Origin: Reticulitermes lucifugus
Taxonomy: Eukaryota; Arthropoda; Insecta; Blattodea; Rhinotermitidae
Length of the DNA stretch: 29,106 nt
NCBI GenBank assembly: GCA_026260175.1
Contig: JAKCWW010007475.1
Span: forward strand, 1 to 29,106
Direction of reading: 5' to 3'
Position 1 is the first letter of the stretch. Every line of letters begins with the position of its first letter. Position numbers and translations under genes: made by a program. Below, in pieces: positions 8,450 to 19,010 of the stretch. The notes under the pieces were generated by a model, which was not told where the DNA came from, made no database searches, and saw nothing but the letters and a program-made list of their open reading frames with translations.

Positions 8450-9735
8450 CAGGCACCCACCCTGCCTCCATCTTTATAACTTGTGAAAAGATGGCAGCAT
8501 AGACGCGCTAAAACTTCTTGCACGTTCAGTATCTTCTCCGGTAGCACCTCATTTGGATGCAAGTCGCTGTGCTGAACTGTTTTTTCTGTTTTGCTTGAAA
8601 TGGAACTTTGCGCTGAACACTCCTGGGTGCGATTTAAGCAACGTGCCGTGATTACGTTTCTGACTGAGGAAGGCGTTGCTCCAATCGAAATTCACCGACG
8701 TATGCAACTTGTTTACGGTGATTGTAGTGTTGACGTGATCATTGCGCGTCGTTGAGCCAAAATATGTAAAGATGGCGAAGCTGGGAAGCCTGATTTGTGT
8801 CGCATAGATTTGGGCAACCTGTGACAGCTACCGATTAGTTTCAGAGGGAAAGGGTTGATGAACTCATTAAAGAAAATCGGCAGAACACTCAAAGAGAAAC
8901 TGCTGTCAACATTGGCATTTCACAAGAACATGTCCGTCATATTATTGATATTCTTGGACATCGGAAAATTTGTGCACGTTGGGTTCCTCGCGTGCTCACG
9001 GCAGAGATGAAGGCTTTAAATTTGCCAGCAACTTTTTTCGCGCTATGAGAACGAAGGTAAGGCGTTTCTTCACAGCATGGTGACAGCAGATGAAACGTGG
9101 GCGCATCATTACGTGCCCGCAACTAAGCGTCTATGGAGTACCACCACAAGATTCACCTTCGAAAAGAAAAGCAGAAAACAGGCCTCCATGGGGAAATTTT
9201 TGGCAAGTTTTTGGGATGCAGATGGTGTTTTCCACTTGAATGTCCTTGAACCTGGGACAACGATCATTCAGAGCGATAAGTTGCAACGCTCAAAACTTTG
9301 AAAAAACGATTAACAAGAATTCGAAGGAACAAGGAGAATGTTTTGCTGCAACATGACAGCGCTAGTCCATGAATCTCGCGTGCCACTATGGAAGCAATTG
9401 AAAGGTTGAATTTCACCATCCTACCAAATCCTCCACACAGTCCAGACCTGGCGCCATGCGACTTTCATCTTTCCAACATTGAAATAATTCCTTCGTGGAC
9501 ATCAGTGTGTTTCGAATGAACAAGTGGAAAGGACTGTCGAAACCTGGTTGCGAAAACTAAGTGTAGAGGTCTTCCGTGACGGCTTTACGAAACTTATTGT
9601 TGGCGGAAGTATGTGCAGTTGTTTGGTGATTATGTGGAAAGATAAATACAGAGAATTAAAGGGCATACTCTAAGAATTATTTTTGCGTTTCATTTATTAA
9701 AATATTCCTATTCAGTCTGAAGTGGAGGCATTACT
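8450..9735 (+). mobile_element. Decayed DD34D mariner element
   Basis: About 1.29 kb, bounded by degenerate inverted ends: CTGCCTCCATCTT near 8460 on the left, GTAATGCCTCCACTT (opposite strand of 9720-9734) on the right. A plus-strand transposase pseudogene fills most of it. The ends are approximate because the inverted repeats are worn and no clear TA duplication was fixed. Its base composition (more CG dinucleotides than the surroundings) marks it as an insertion. Confidence 0.8.
8600..9645 (+). pseudogene. Mariner transposase pseudogene (DD34D)
   Basis: The conceptual frame starts at ATG 8600 and ends TAA at 9645 (reading YVQLFGDYVER). The N-terminal helix-turn-helix region reads RFKQRAVITFLTEEG, then INIGISQEHVRHII-like sequence in a shifted frame. 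The first catalytic Asp is in VTADETWAHHY (about 9080-9112). The second is in LLQHDSASP (about 9344-9369) and the third in HSPDLAPCDFHL, 34 residues later. Disruptions include TGA near 8754, TAG near 8838, a frameshift near 9295, TGA at 9370-9372, and a further frameshift near 9475. It is about 345 codons before decay, the usual mariner length. It cannot encode active enzyme. Confidence 0.9.
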
Positions 9736-12157
9736 TGTCATTCAAGCAACATAAATATAGTTTTTACACCTGAATCATTATCTAATAAGACAGGCAATGT
9801 ACGTATAAACGTAACATTGAGGCGCGTTCGCGTAACCATTGTTGCCGTAGAAAAGTAATAAGTATTACATATTCTGAGTGGGTGTCTGTTGCCTTAGTTA
9901 TCCAGCATGCAATGCGCATGCGGCATATTATATTGTCATCTGTGGCCTGTCTGGCTCTACCATATTTCTCCACATTATCTCATAAAAGCACGATTTTCGG
10001 GGGAAGAATGTGTGTTTTGATTTTCTCTGCAAATGTTGTCTGAAACATTTCTCTTTCTAAGAATTCAGCGAGATATTACCATAACTGTACAGACATCTTC
10101 ATGCCAAGTACCCGTTATTCTTGTCAGATTTTAATCAAACATGAATTTTCTCGACAGATTTTCGAAAAATACTCAAATATCGAATTTCATGAAAATCCGT
10201 CCAGTGGGAGCTGACTTGTTCTATGCGGACGGACAGACAGGTATGATGAAGTTAATAGTCACTTTTCGCAGTTTTGCAAACGCGCCTAAAAATGGCTTCC
10301 ACAGCGTACAATACAAATGAGCTAATTAAAAGAAATGCCTTCCTAGGATGGGAAATTGAACTACAGGCATGATTTCAAACTGTGTGTTTCTGTTACATAT
10401 TATTCACAAATCTGAAAAAAAAAACTGTATTATAGTGTAGCCATTTTCAGAGCTCACATTGTAAAAAACACACAAATTCCACGCCTGTCTGCAAAAGTAA
10501 CATTCCCTTGACATAAATTATTATTTTTGATGTGTTTGAAACAATGTAATTAATAATATCAGATATACACATATATCTTCTACATTGGGCATAATAATTC
10601 TGATAAGTTTCCTCTACAAATTGCATAATGGCATCTCTGCTACAACCATTTTTTAAGTTTTTCAATTTAATCTATATCCTAAAAACATCTGCTCAAGTAT
10701 TTCTCACCCAATTAGTGGATGAGCTTGATACAATTTGATTTGGGCAAATAATTCTGTATGTGAAGATTACCATCCCTGGGATGTGGCACTGTGCATTCTA
10801 GTGGATATGTAACATTACACAGGAATCTGATGCCCCCATCTTCTACCATGAACATGGAGACAGCAGGCTTCTCCAGAAAGTCTGTACATATCAACAGGCT
10901 ATACTGCATCACATATCACAAGGTAGTAACCTCACAGTCACTGTCATAAGGACCTCAAATCTCTCAGTTCTCTCAATGTTCCGTATGTAATTTGCTGTTC
11001 ATAGAACAAAGCAGTAGCAAGAACCAGAACTGTGAGCATTTCTCCTGTAGTTATTCATGTATCAACTGAAGTTATTAAAACAGAATTTAATAATTCTCAA
11101 ATAATGACAAAGTAGCAGAGTGCATGACAGCTATGCCTTTACATCAAATTTAATGTACATATTTGGGAGTAAACAACTGCACAGCTACATTACCTTACAT
11201 AAAGGTATGTAATATGACAACCAACCATACACTTGTAGTTTACTGTACATGCTGCATAATCAGTTACAACATACTTCGTTGTTGTTCTTAAAATTGTGTT
11301 CCCCAAGATGCAGGTGCAAACTTACATGATGCCTGCTGTTTTCTGACTTCAAAGTTCCTTTCCAACTTGAGTAGATTTCCAAGGATATACAGCAGTTATG
11401 GATGACGATGATGATGATGAACATTATGATAAATATCCCAGGCAGTACCAACTGCAGATAAATTTGTTACTGCATTACTCTTTGACATAAATCACAGTCC
11501 AGAGTTTAACATTCTCACAGCAACCAAAATCATAAAGTCCAACTCCTAACACATAGCCAAGTTACATGTTTTTCAGCTAAATGCAGAAACTTCATCTTGA
11601 AAGTAAAATCATGAGAAAGTCTCTTTCACACTAAAAAATTTGACACTCATTTGCAGTAGGAAAAACTTAGTAAAGTAATACCTCTAAATTGTCAGTTTTT
11701 CTTACCTTACGAATTGCACATTACAAGGTGAAAGTGTATTTAATGATCACAAGTACCGGTACTCAGTATTTAGAGCATGGCACATAACTCTTTATAAGGA
11801 TGGCTTTGTAGATTTTTAACTAACAATAAGCTCAAATAAAAAGGTGAATGAATCCCATCGTTTTGTTACATTTCAGTGCTGTTGTAACATGGTAAGTCTA
11901 GATGGCATCTTACAAGGTGACTGTGAGAAATAGTCAGTATGAAGAGCTCTAAAAAATTAAGATATACAGAAGGCTAAAATTTTATTACATACTGACAACT
12001 TACACTAAATTAACTTCTAAATTTTCATTTGGTTTTTTCAGTCACATTGTCTCACTCTATTTTCATCTCCTTCAAGAATGAGAATAAGACTACAGTCAGT
12101 AAACCAAAAGAATATTATATAATTCTAAAACAGATATCTCAGAGAATTTGTAAAATA
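9736..12157. other. Gene-free, repeat-poor interval
   Basis: No exon or RNA gene recognised. At 10090-10240 there is a segment ending in CGGACGGACAGACAG after ATTTCATGAAAATCCGTCCAG; similar 'CATGAAAATC-GTCCAG ... GACAGACAG' strings recur in arthropod repeats, so it may be the edge of an old transposon. A short GATGATGATGATGA run lies near 11405. The several 60-75-codon frames here show no domain and look like chance. Confidence 0.5.
10712..10912 (-). repeat. Possible LINE-derived fragment
   Basis: The minus-strand frame contains EDGGIRFLCNVTYPLE followed by HPRDGNLHI. This resembles non-coding or pseudo-coding strings that recur around insect LINE 3' ends (patterns of the type DGG.RFLRN then HPRRGNLHI), by recollection only. 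There is no second copy in the window. It could also be chance. Confidence 0.25.
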
Positions 12158-12860
12158 CAGTACAATTCCATTAATTTGGCTCGCATGGGACCGGACAGGT
12201 GCCAAATTATCGATTTTTCTGGCTTATCAGATCGTACCTACACTGAAATATGTTCCTATAGGTAATTTTTTATTCCTGCTCGTATCGTTGGCCTGTGCAA
12301 CTAATCAGAGGAGTGTTCCATTTGGATACCTCCTTCATCTGCTGGTTCAGGGTCATCAGGATCCTCTTCTGTGTTTTCTGGACTTCACAGCCAAATAAGT
12401 TGATGGGGTAGGGCACAAGGGGTCAGGAGATACCATATTTGATAAGTCCCTTAGGTCTGCCTCTTTCATTCATGAAGCTTTCTCTGGTAAAGGTAAGGTA
12501 AAGTAAATGGTAAAGTTCTCCCTAGAATGGGCCATGAAGGTCCAAAGGGGGAGTAGAGATATAGCTCTACTCTTTCTTTAACTCTGGCACTAAATGAAGG
12601 TGGGTTGTCAACTCCATGCCCCGGCCGCTTTACCCCCGGGAAAGAGACCCGGTACCCATTGTATAGGAGGCTGTGTGGGCCCCAGGGACGGGTGTGGAAA
12701 ATCTCGCCCCCACCAGGATTCGATCCCCGGACCGTCCAGCCCCTAGCGAGTCGCTATACCGACTACAAAAAGCAAAACTTCTGGTATTGGGAATACTCTC
12801 CTCAAGTGCCGGCTTACCAGGATTTCCAAAGTATCGGACGTCAGATTAAAGGAATTTCTG
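12158..12860 (-). mobile_element. Probable pogo/Tigger-like remnant
   Basis: The left end reads TA then CAGTACAATTCCATTAATTT; the right end on the opposite strand reads CAGAAATTCCTTTAATCTGA. Both are followed by repeated CGGA/TTATC-like patches, as in pogo/Tigger termini. Between them, the minus strand of about 12290-12420 has an acidic patch (DPDDPEPADEGG with one shift), similar to the acidic C-terminal tails of Jerky/Tigger transposases. A SINE is nested inside. The right flank is AA rather than TA, so the right boundary is uncertain. Confidence 0.45.
12487..12777 (-). mobile_element. tRNA-derived SINE, copy 2 (with head)
   Basis: On the minus strand the order is: a tRNA-like head starting near 12777, a B box GGATCGAATCC (12726-12716; consensus GGTTCGANNCC), a conserved body (CTCCTATACAATGGGTACCGG, shared in part with 4088-4275), then a tail of TTTACC-type repeats (12497-12520 on plus). 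This is the build of an RNA polymerase III SINE copied by a LINE. The A box is weak. Similar SINEs are known from termites and relatives, which is why I lean to that group. It does not code; the 148-codon plus frame over it is incidental. Confidence 0.8.
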
Positions 12861-12871
12861 AAACAAATTTT

Positions 12872-12884
12872 AAGGTCCTTGGTT
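12872..12884 (+). repeat. Left target-site duplication of 4.1-kb LINE
   Basis: AAGGTCCTTGGTT, repeated exactly at 16985-16997. Copy A of repeat R (reverse complement of about 7879-7896) contains the same stretch once, showing the unoccupied site. Confidence 0.92.
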
Positions 12885-15800
12885 CTCGGGGCTTGAGTGG
12901 CTACCGGGCACATTGGCAGGTGGCTGATAGCCCGGGCCTGGGCTGGATGAACTCTGGTCTGACACTGGCGCAGGTCTGTCTCCGAATATACAGAACAGGG
13001 GACCGTGGACCAACTCCCCAACCCCAAGGTGTTGTGTGTGGCTTGCCTTAATCCGTGCTGAAGGGGTGCATGGCACATAGGTGATGTGCCTCTAATGGAG
13101 CCTATGGGAGACCAGGCGACATCCCAGAGTAAGTAGCCTTGCACTGGTATAGAGAGCTCTGCCAGTGTTGACCATTGTTTCTCCCGTACTCATGGGACAA
13201 AATGGAAACTGAGAACAAGAATCTGAACAAGGAGTGGCTGTGGCTGCAGACTTGTTACAACAGGACTCCCATAGGAAGGTTGTGGAAGGTTCCTGAGAAG
13301 GAATAAATGTTGGCCTTAACTGACCTAGAATCTTACAAAGCACTTGCCGAGGCTGAGAGTTCTGCAGGTGAATCGTCATCACAGTAGGGTGGCTTCAGCT
13401 GCCCTGTGTGTGGCAATGAAGAATTGTGACGTTGCCCTCATACAGGAACCTTGGACCTATAGGAGGGGAAATAAAAGGTCTAAAAGAGGTAGGTGGAGAA
13501 CTTATTTATAGTAGATCCAACCAGAATCCCAGGACCTGTAGATTAGTTAAGAAAGATTTCAAAATATTACCATTGATGCATTTCTGTTCTAGAGATCTCA
13601 CGGTGGTGAAAATTAATACATCATGTCAGGGGGCCAAGGGATATTATTCTCAGATCGGCATACCTGCCACATGACGATTCTGAACATTCTCCCCCCAGGA
13701 ACATGGAAATGCTGGTGGCAGGATGTAGAATGGAAGGATCTCACCTTGTCATTGGCTGTGATACAAATGCGCATCACACAACCTGGTGGAGTCAAACATT
13801 AATAACAGAGGGGAATCCCTGTTCAGTTTTATTATGGCTAATAATTTAGACATAATGAATAAAGGAAACAGACCTACCTCTGTTATATCTAACAGGCAGG
13901 ATGTTATTGAAATCACTATTATCACCATTTATGTTGGAAATTTTGTTAAAGATTGACATGTAACTGAGGAAGTAAGCTGTTCGGACCACAGATACATCCT
14001 ATTTAATATTACAGGGTTTGACCGTCCAGTTGAATTCTATCATAATCCACACAGGGCAGATTGGGAGTCTTTTACAATAGACCTAGCACATCACCTGCGT
14101 GGCATGGAAGATAGGATTTCTAATTGTGTAGATCTTGTGAGACTGCTGCAAGGCAGTTGCAGGATGCTATAACTTTAGCATACAATGACAACTGTCCTTC
14201 TGTCGCAAGGCATTACAACAAGAATGTATCCTGGTGGAACCAGGACCTTGCGGAGAGAAGAAGGAAGGTTCGTAGGTTATTTAATGTTGCAAAAACGTCC
14301 AGGGACTTGGACTGACTATAAAAGATCTCTGATTATAATAAGGCACTAAGGCAGGCCAAGAGAGAGTCCTGGAGGAGACTGAACAGGCTTCAGAATGTGC
14401 TAGACTCCAGAAGATTCTCTCAAAGGAAGTGCCGAGTGCAATTAGTTCTCTCCGTTTGGAAAATGGAGAATACACTAAAAGAGAATGAGACTCTGGAGGA
14501 GTTGCTGCGGGTTCATGTCCCTGGTTCGAAAATAATTATTGAAACTTCTGGTGGCTGGGATGACCTAGAACTGGAATTTCCAAAGTGGAATGTGTCCAGG
14601 GAAGATTGGGCAATTTCCAGAAGGGTCATAAGTTTTGACAAGTTGAAATGGGCTATTTTCTCATTTCAACCATATAAATCCCCACGCATTGATGGAATTA
14701 TGCCCATCATGCTACAGCAGGGTTTTGAACTGCTGGCAGGAAAACTTATTGTATTACTAAAAGCCAGTCTGGCCTTAGGGTATATCCCTATGAACTGGAG
14801 GCATATCAGGGTGGTGTTTATACCTAAACCTGGGAAACCTTTGTCCCAGGCGAAGTCCCTGAGACCCATCAGTCTCATGTCCTTTATGCTCAAAACACTT
14901 GAGAAGTTGCTTGATAGACATATCAGGGATGGTGTTTTGGTTGAAAAACTACCTCACCATAACCAGTGCATATAGAGCAGGTAGGTCTTCAGAAACAGCC
15001 CTCTTCCAGGTTGTACATAGACTGGAAAACTCTTTGAGCTATAAGGAGATTGCATTGGGTGCCTTCTTGGATATTGAGGGGGCATTTGACAATACCTCCT
15101 TTAATGCAATCATCACAACCGGCAAAAAGCGTGGACTTGAGGAAACGTGTTGTAGGTGGGTTGGGTCTATGCTGGAAAGCAGACTGGTACATACATGCCT
15201 TATGGGCAGCAATTTAGCTGCACAAGTTATGGAGGGATGTCCACAAGTGGGGTTCTTTTCCCCTTTTGTGGAATTTACTTGTTGATATACTTCTGGTTGA
15301 GGCCAGTGGCCTACGCTTCAACATACTGGGCTATGTGGATGACATAGTCATCATAGCACACACAGTCGGGGCACTCATGCAAAGTGCCCTGAATATGGTA
15401 GTTAAATGGGTTGTTAAAGAGGGTCTAAAAATTGGCCCTCACAAAACAGCCATTTCCTTTTACCAATAGAAGAAATGTAGAGGGTTTAAAACCTCACATA
15501 CTTCAGGGTAAGGAACTCAAAATGCTGGGGGAGGTTAAGTATTTGGGGGTGATTTTAGACTCCAAACTTAGCTCGAACCAACATTTGCAGAAAATAATTA
15601 TAAAAGCGGAAACCACCTTTGCAGTGGCTAGATGCATGTATGGTAAGAAATACGGTCTTAGACCTACTATGGTGCATTGGCTCTATACTAGGGTATTTAG
15701 ACCTTCCATTTTCCATGCAGCCTTGGTTTGGTGGCCCAAGGTTAAGCAAACAAGCACAAAAACTCAGTTAGGCAGGATTAAAAGAATGGCCTGTTTAGCT

Positions 15801-16984
15801 ATCACTGGGGCTATGAAATCGACCCCTACTGCAGCAATGGAAGTGTTACTGAATCTGACTCCTCTAGATCTTTTGATTAAGGCGGAGGCAAGGATGGCAC
15901 TCTACAGACTGCAAATTTATAAGCAACTGAATGTTCCTAGAACAGTGTCAGGGTTGCTAACTATCTGGAATAATGTAAGTGACCCTTTACTTGAAATGCG
16001 GTCGGACTACATCATACCAGTTTATCATTATACTAAAAACTTTGTGATTAAAATAGACCAGGAATATTGGAAAAACAAAGACCCGTGTTTCCTGAGGATG
16101 CCCTGATTTGGTTTACTGACAGCTCTAGGGCTGATTCAGGGACAGGGGCTGGTATTTATGGCAGAAGACCAAACAGAAGCTTTAGTTTCTCTCTGGGCAA
16201 ATATGCCACGGTATTCCAAACTGAAACATATGCCATTGTACAACGTGAATATGAAAATATAAGAAGGGCTTATAGACATAAGCGGATCCTTATTTTTTCT
16301 AACAGCCAGGCTGCACTTATGGCTCTTAGTAGCCCGAAAGTGACTTCAAGACTGGTTGCAGAATGCATGGATGCTCTCTCTGTGCTGGCAAACCGGAATG
16401 AGGTTACCCTCATATAGGTGCCGGGGCACTGTAGCATCCCAGGCAATGAAAAGGCTGACAAACTTGTTAGGCAAGCTGCAGCAATGACGCTACTCGGCCC
16501 AGAGCCAGCTCTTGGAATACCTAGGTGTTCAGCAAGAGTTGCAATCAAGAACTGGACTGAGATTCAACACTACGCTACCTGGAAAAATTTACCAGGTTAC
16601 AGACATGGTAAACTTTTTATCACACATCATCTGAGAAAGGTAGTTGCATTCCTCACGGGCCATGCTCCTGTGAAGAAGCACCTGAACATCATGGGTCTGT
16701 TTGATGGTGATCCAAACTGCAGATTTTGCAAGTTGGAGACTGAAACAGCGTACCATATTATTAGCTGTTGCAAGGCCTTGGCTCACCAGCGTTATAATAT
16801 CTTTGGGAAGTTCTTTCCTGAACCAAAAGACATAAGTATGGCATCATTAAGACCTGTGTCGCTTTGTAAAAGACACAGGGTTAATGAGTCTGTGCTGAGA
16901 GAATAACACAGGGCTGCACAATAAGCCTCAGGCTGCAGTGCATCTGGAGCTTCTGCCGACAGGCCCTTTGGGAAGAAGAAGAAA
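12885..16984 (+). mobile_element. 4.1-kb LINE with RNase H domain (I/R1/LOA-like)
   Basis: The insertion is bounded by an exact 13-bp duplication. The order is: about 470 bases of GC-rich leader (12885-13352), one long second-ORF pseudogene (next entry), a short 3' region (16907-16984), and a GAAGAAGAAG-type tail rather than poly(A). The leader is too short and has no clear zinc-knuckle frame for a first ORF, so ORF1 is missing, deleted or unrecognisable. It is inserted in repeat R copy C. The presence of both an AP-type endonuclease and RNase H, with GCPQ-like and YVDD motifs, places it in the I/R1/LOA group; I cannot decide the clade. Confidence 0.92.
13353..16906 (+). pseudogene. LINE ORF2 pseudogene: endonuclease, RT, RNase H, CCHC
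   Basis: Domains in order: AP endonuclease (about 13353-14010; LRVLQVNRHHS, VALIQEPWTYR, CDTNAHHT, and SDHRYILF); linker; reverse transcriptase (about 14640-15490; YKSPRIDGI, VVFIPKPGK, LRPISLMSF, YRAGRSSETALFQ, FLDIEGAFDN, GCPQ, GYVDDIVI at 15329-15352, VKYLGVILD); thumb; RNase H (about 16085-16480; WFTDSSRADSGTGAGIY, QTETYAI, SNSQAALMAL, VPGHCSIPGNEKAD); CCHC knuckle (about 16715-16770; CRFCKLE then HIISCC). Breaks: frameshifts near 13464, 13650, 13790, 14140, 14480, 14965, 15255, 15460 and 16090; TGA for Trp at 13954-13956; TAG for Trp at 16415-16417. In RNase H the usual SDSQ aspartate is Asn (SNSQ). The reading from 15432 to 16090 and from 16067 to 16906 is long and clean, so the copy is moderately old. 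It cannot transpose itself. Confidence 0.93.
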
Positions 16985-16997
16985 AAGGTCCTTGGTT
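16985..16997 (+). repeat. Right target-site duplication of 4.1-kb LINE
   Basis: AAGGTCCTTGGTT, identical to 12872-12884, directly after the GAA-rich tail of the LINE. Beyond it, repeat R resumes with TATTTAAGATTCACC-like sequence. Confidence 0.92.
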
Positions 16998-17260
16998 ATT
17001 TAAGATTCACCAAATTCACAGAAACACTAAATTGTCTTTGGAATTTGTCTCTGAATAATATTTTAAATTATCTTAACCTTTACTGGATTTATGGATTTGG
17101 TTGTGATTAGTTTTTTATAAATTTTACTTATCATGAACTTAATAAAAATTATTACTGAACCACTGTGATAGATGTGCATCTCAAAGATTACTTTCACTGT
17201 CATGTTCAGAACACCAACATCACATTGGACTTATCAAACATGCACGAACACACATTCTAT
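16998..17260 (+). repeat. Dispersed repeat R, copy C (inverted relative to A)
   Basis: Together with 12856-12884 this is the reverse complement of 7621-7911. Blocks include GATTCACCAAATTCACAGAA, AACCTTTACTGGATTTATGG and TTATCAAACATGCA. The LINE split this copy. Similarity fades after ATTCTAT near 17260. No coding function seen. Confidence 0.85.
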
Positions 17261-17367
17261 GCTTAAATTTGTATTTGATATGATACGTACTGCTCATTAA
17301 TTCCACATTTCCATATTACGCATTTTAGTAGTTATTTTTCAACATGCATATATATACATGTGTGTGC

Positions 17368-17370
<3 letters not shown>

Positions 17371-17406
<36 letters not shown>

Positions 17407-17440
17407 TGTCTATAAATGTATGTGTGTGTGTGTGTGTGTG
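17371..17440. repeat. Compound TA / TG microsatellite
   Basis: A run of TA dinucleotides (about 17371-17402), then a short spacer, then a run of TG dinucleotides (about 17419-17440), followed by CACACACA at 17451-17460. A potential length-variable locus and cruciform-prone site. Confidence 0.95.
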
Positions 17441-19009
17441 CAAGCACATGCACACACACAAGGGAGATGTTGACTGATTATTCGGTCACTTGACAACACT
17501 GAATGAACTGTTAAGGTTCTGTGGGATCAAAGATAATGGTGGATTATCAAGTGACGAATTGGAAGGACATGAAGAAGATTGTTGTGCACTGTTTTTAAGT
17601 ACAATTCTGGCAATTATTTGGAGGGAATAAGAAAACCACAAAAACCTCAGTCCAAATAGCTTTACTTTCATTGCAACACTTTGAAAAAAATATGAGATCA
17701 TATTGTGGTACCTCCAGAAAAAGGAGCAGCTACCCCTCTATTAAAACTCTTGCATTAGAAACTGGAAAATGAGCTGGAACTAACACCTGTGAAGGCAACA
17801 TTCAGTTACTCATCTAATGTTTTGGATCCTGTGGCACTCATTCGCTGTACAACCACATCTTGGCCAAGTTGTGATAAAATGCTTATTACACTAATGTAAA
17901 ATATAAGCCTCTGTACTTCAGAGTATTGAATGGAGATAAAACAGATTTGTGAATTAACGCTGGGAACAGATAATACACTGGGCAAAATTAAACATGATTA
18001 TGAGTACACAAATGAGCAATTTCTTTTCTTACAGGACTTAAAACTTTAGCAGTTCCCTTACTGAAGAATTTAAACTACATACACTAATGTTTGGAAGGTA
18101 AGAAACCAGAGCACTTACTATGATAAGAATCCAGAGAGACATGTACATAAGGGACATGACCTTTCAACCCTGTCACAAAGACGCCGAATTCATTCTTCTA
18201 TATGCATCTGGCAAATGCTGTATTTATTTCTTTGTGCTCTCCCAAACAGTGCAAGAAAAGTGTTAATGCATTCACTCTTAACATTGGTCCTTATCTTTGT
18301 AACAGGATTCTTCACTGAGATCATCTGTAAATTTAGTTACATTACAATCAAATTGACAACTAAATAATGGAAGAATTACCCACATTACAGTAACGCGACC
18401 AACTCACAATGAATTATCCTAAAAGTAAGATAAATTACATCTGCGTGTTCACTGGCTGCAAGCACTGTCTGTGGTGTATGAGAACAATCTCATTCTCATC
18501 ACATGAAACATATTGGCACTGAGATAAAAAATATCTAATATAAATCCACAACATACAAGTAACCTGCTCTCACACTGCAGCTAAAAAAACAAATACATCA
18601 TTAGAACTCACAAATTACTCCATATCTGGGCCCAGAACCACAGTGAAATATTGAGACTTCAATGCCAAACAACTAACTGAAACCAAGTAGATTCCACATT
18701 TTCAGCACAAAACACCACACATTTGAATTTCTCATAAGACCCTAAATGCATGCAAAGAATTTAATTACACCGTGAACAGAGCATCGGTTCCTCAGCCAAC
18801 ATTGGCAGTACTGAGATGTACAGTTCTACAGTTTTGAGTGTTTACAAATTTGTTGTTGTGTGTGGTTACGTTAAGTTTGCGTTCAAAGTGTTTATCTTCA
18901 TTTTGCCATTAACAAGGGAAACATGATTGCAAGTGGTGTACTATGCGACATAATACAGACTTAGCAACGTGTTCCTTACTTTAACAACGTCATACAGTTT
19001 CAAGGTACA
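17441..19009. other. No gene recognised; one short open stretch
   Basis: The plus strand is open for about 50 codons at 17476-17630, including ELLRFCGIKDNGG then SSDELEGHEEDC, with no upstream ATG or clear splice site. I do not recognise it; it may be a fragment of an old transposon or chance. The 71-codon minus frame over the same bases looks like its shadow. The rest, to 19009, is AT-rich without repeats I can pair. Confidence 0.4.
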
Positions 19010-19010
19010 C

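Noticed and set aside
12716..12726. A stand-alone tRNA gene
   Set aside because: The B box is present, but the A box and cloverleaf are not convincing and the body matches a second SINE copy.
12605..13144. Overlapping 148- and 133-codon frames as genes
   Set aside because: They cross the SINE, the Tigger-like end and the LINE junction at 12884/12885, so they are chance frames in GC-rich DNA.
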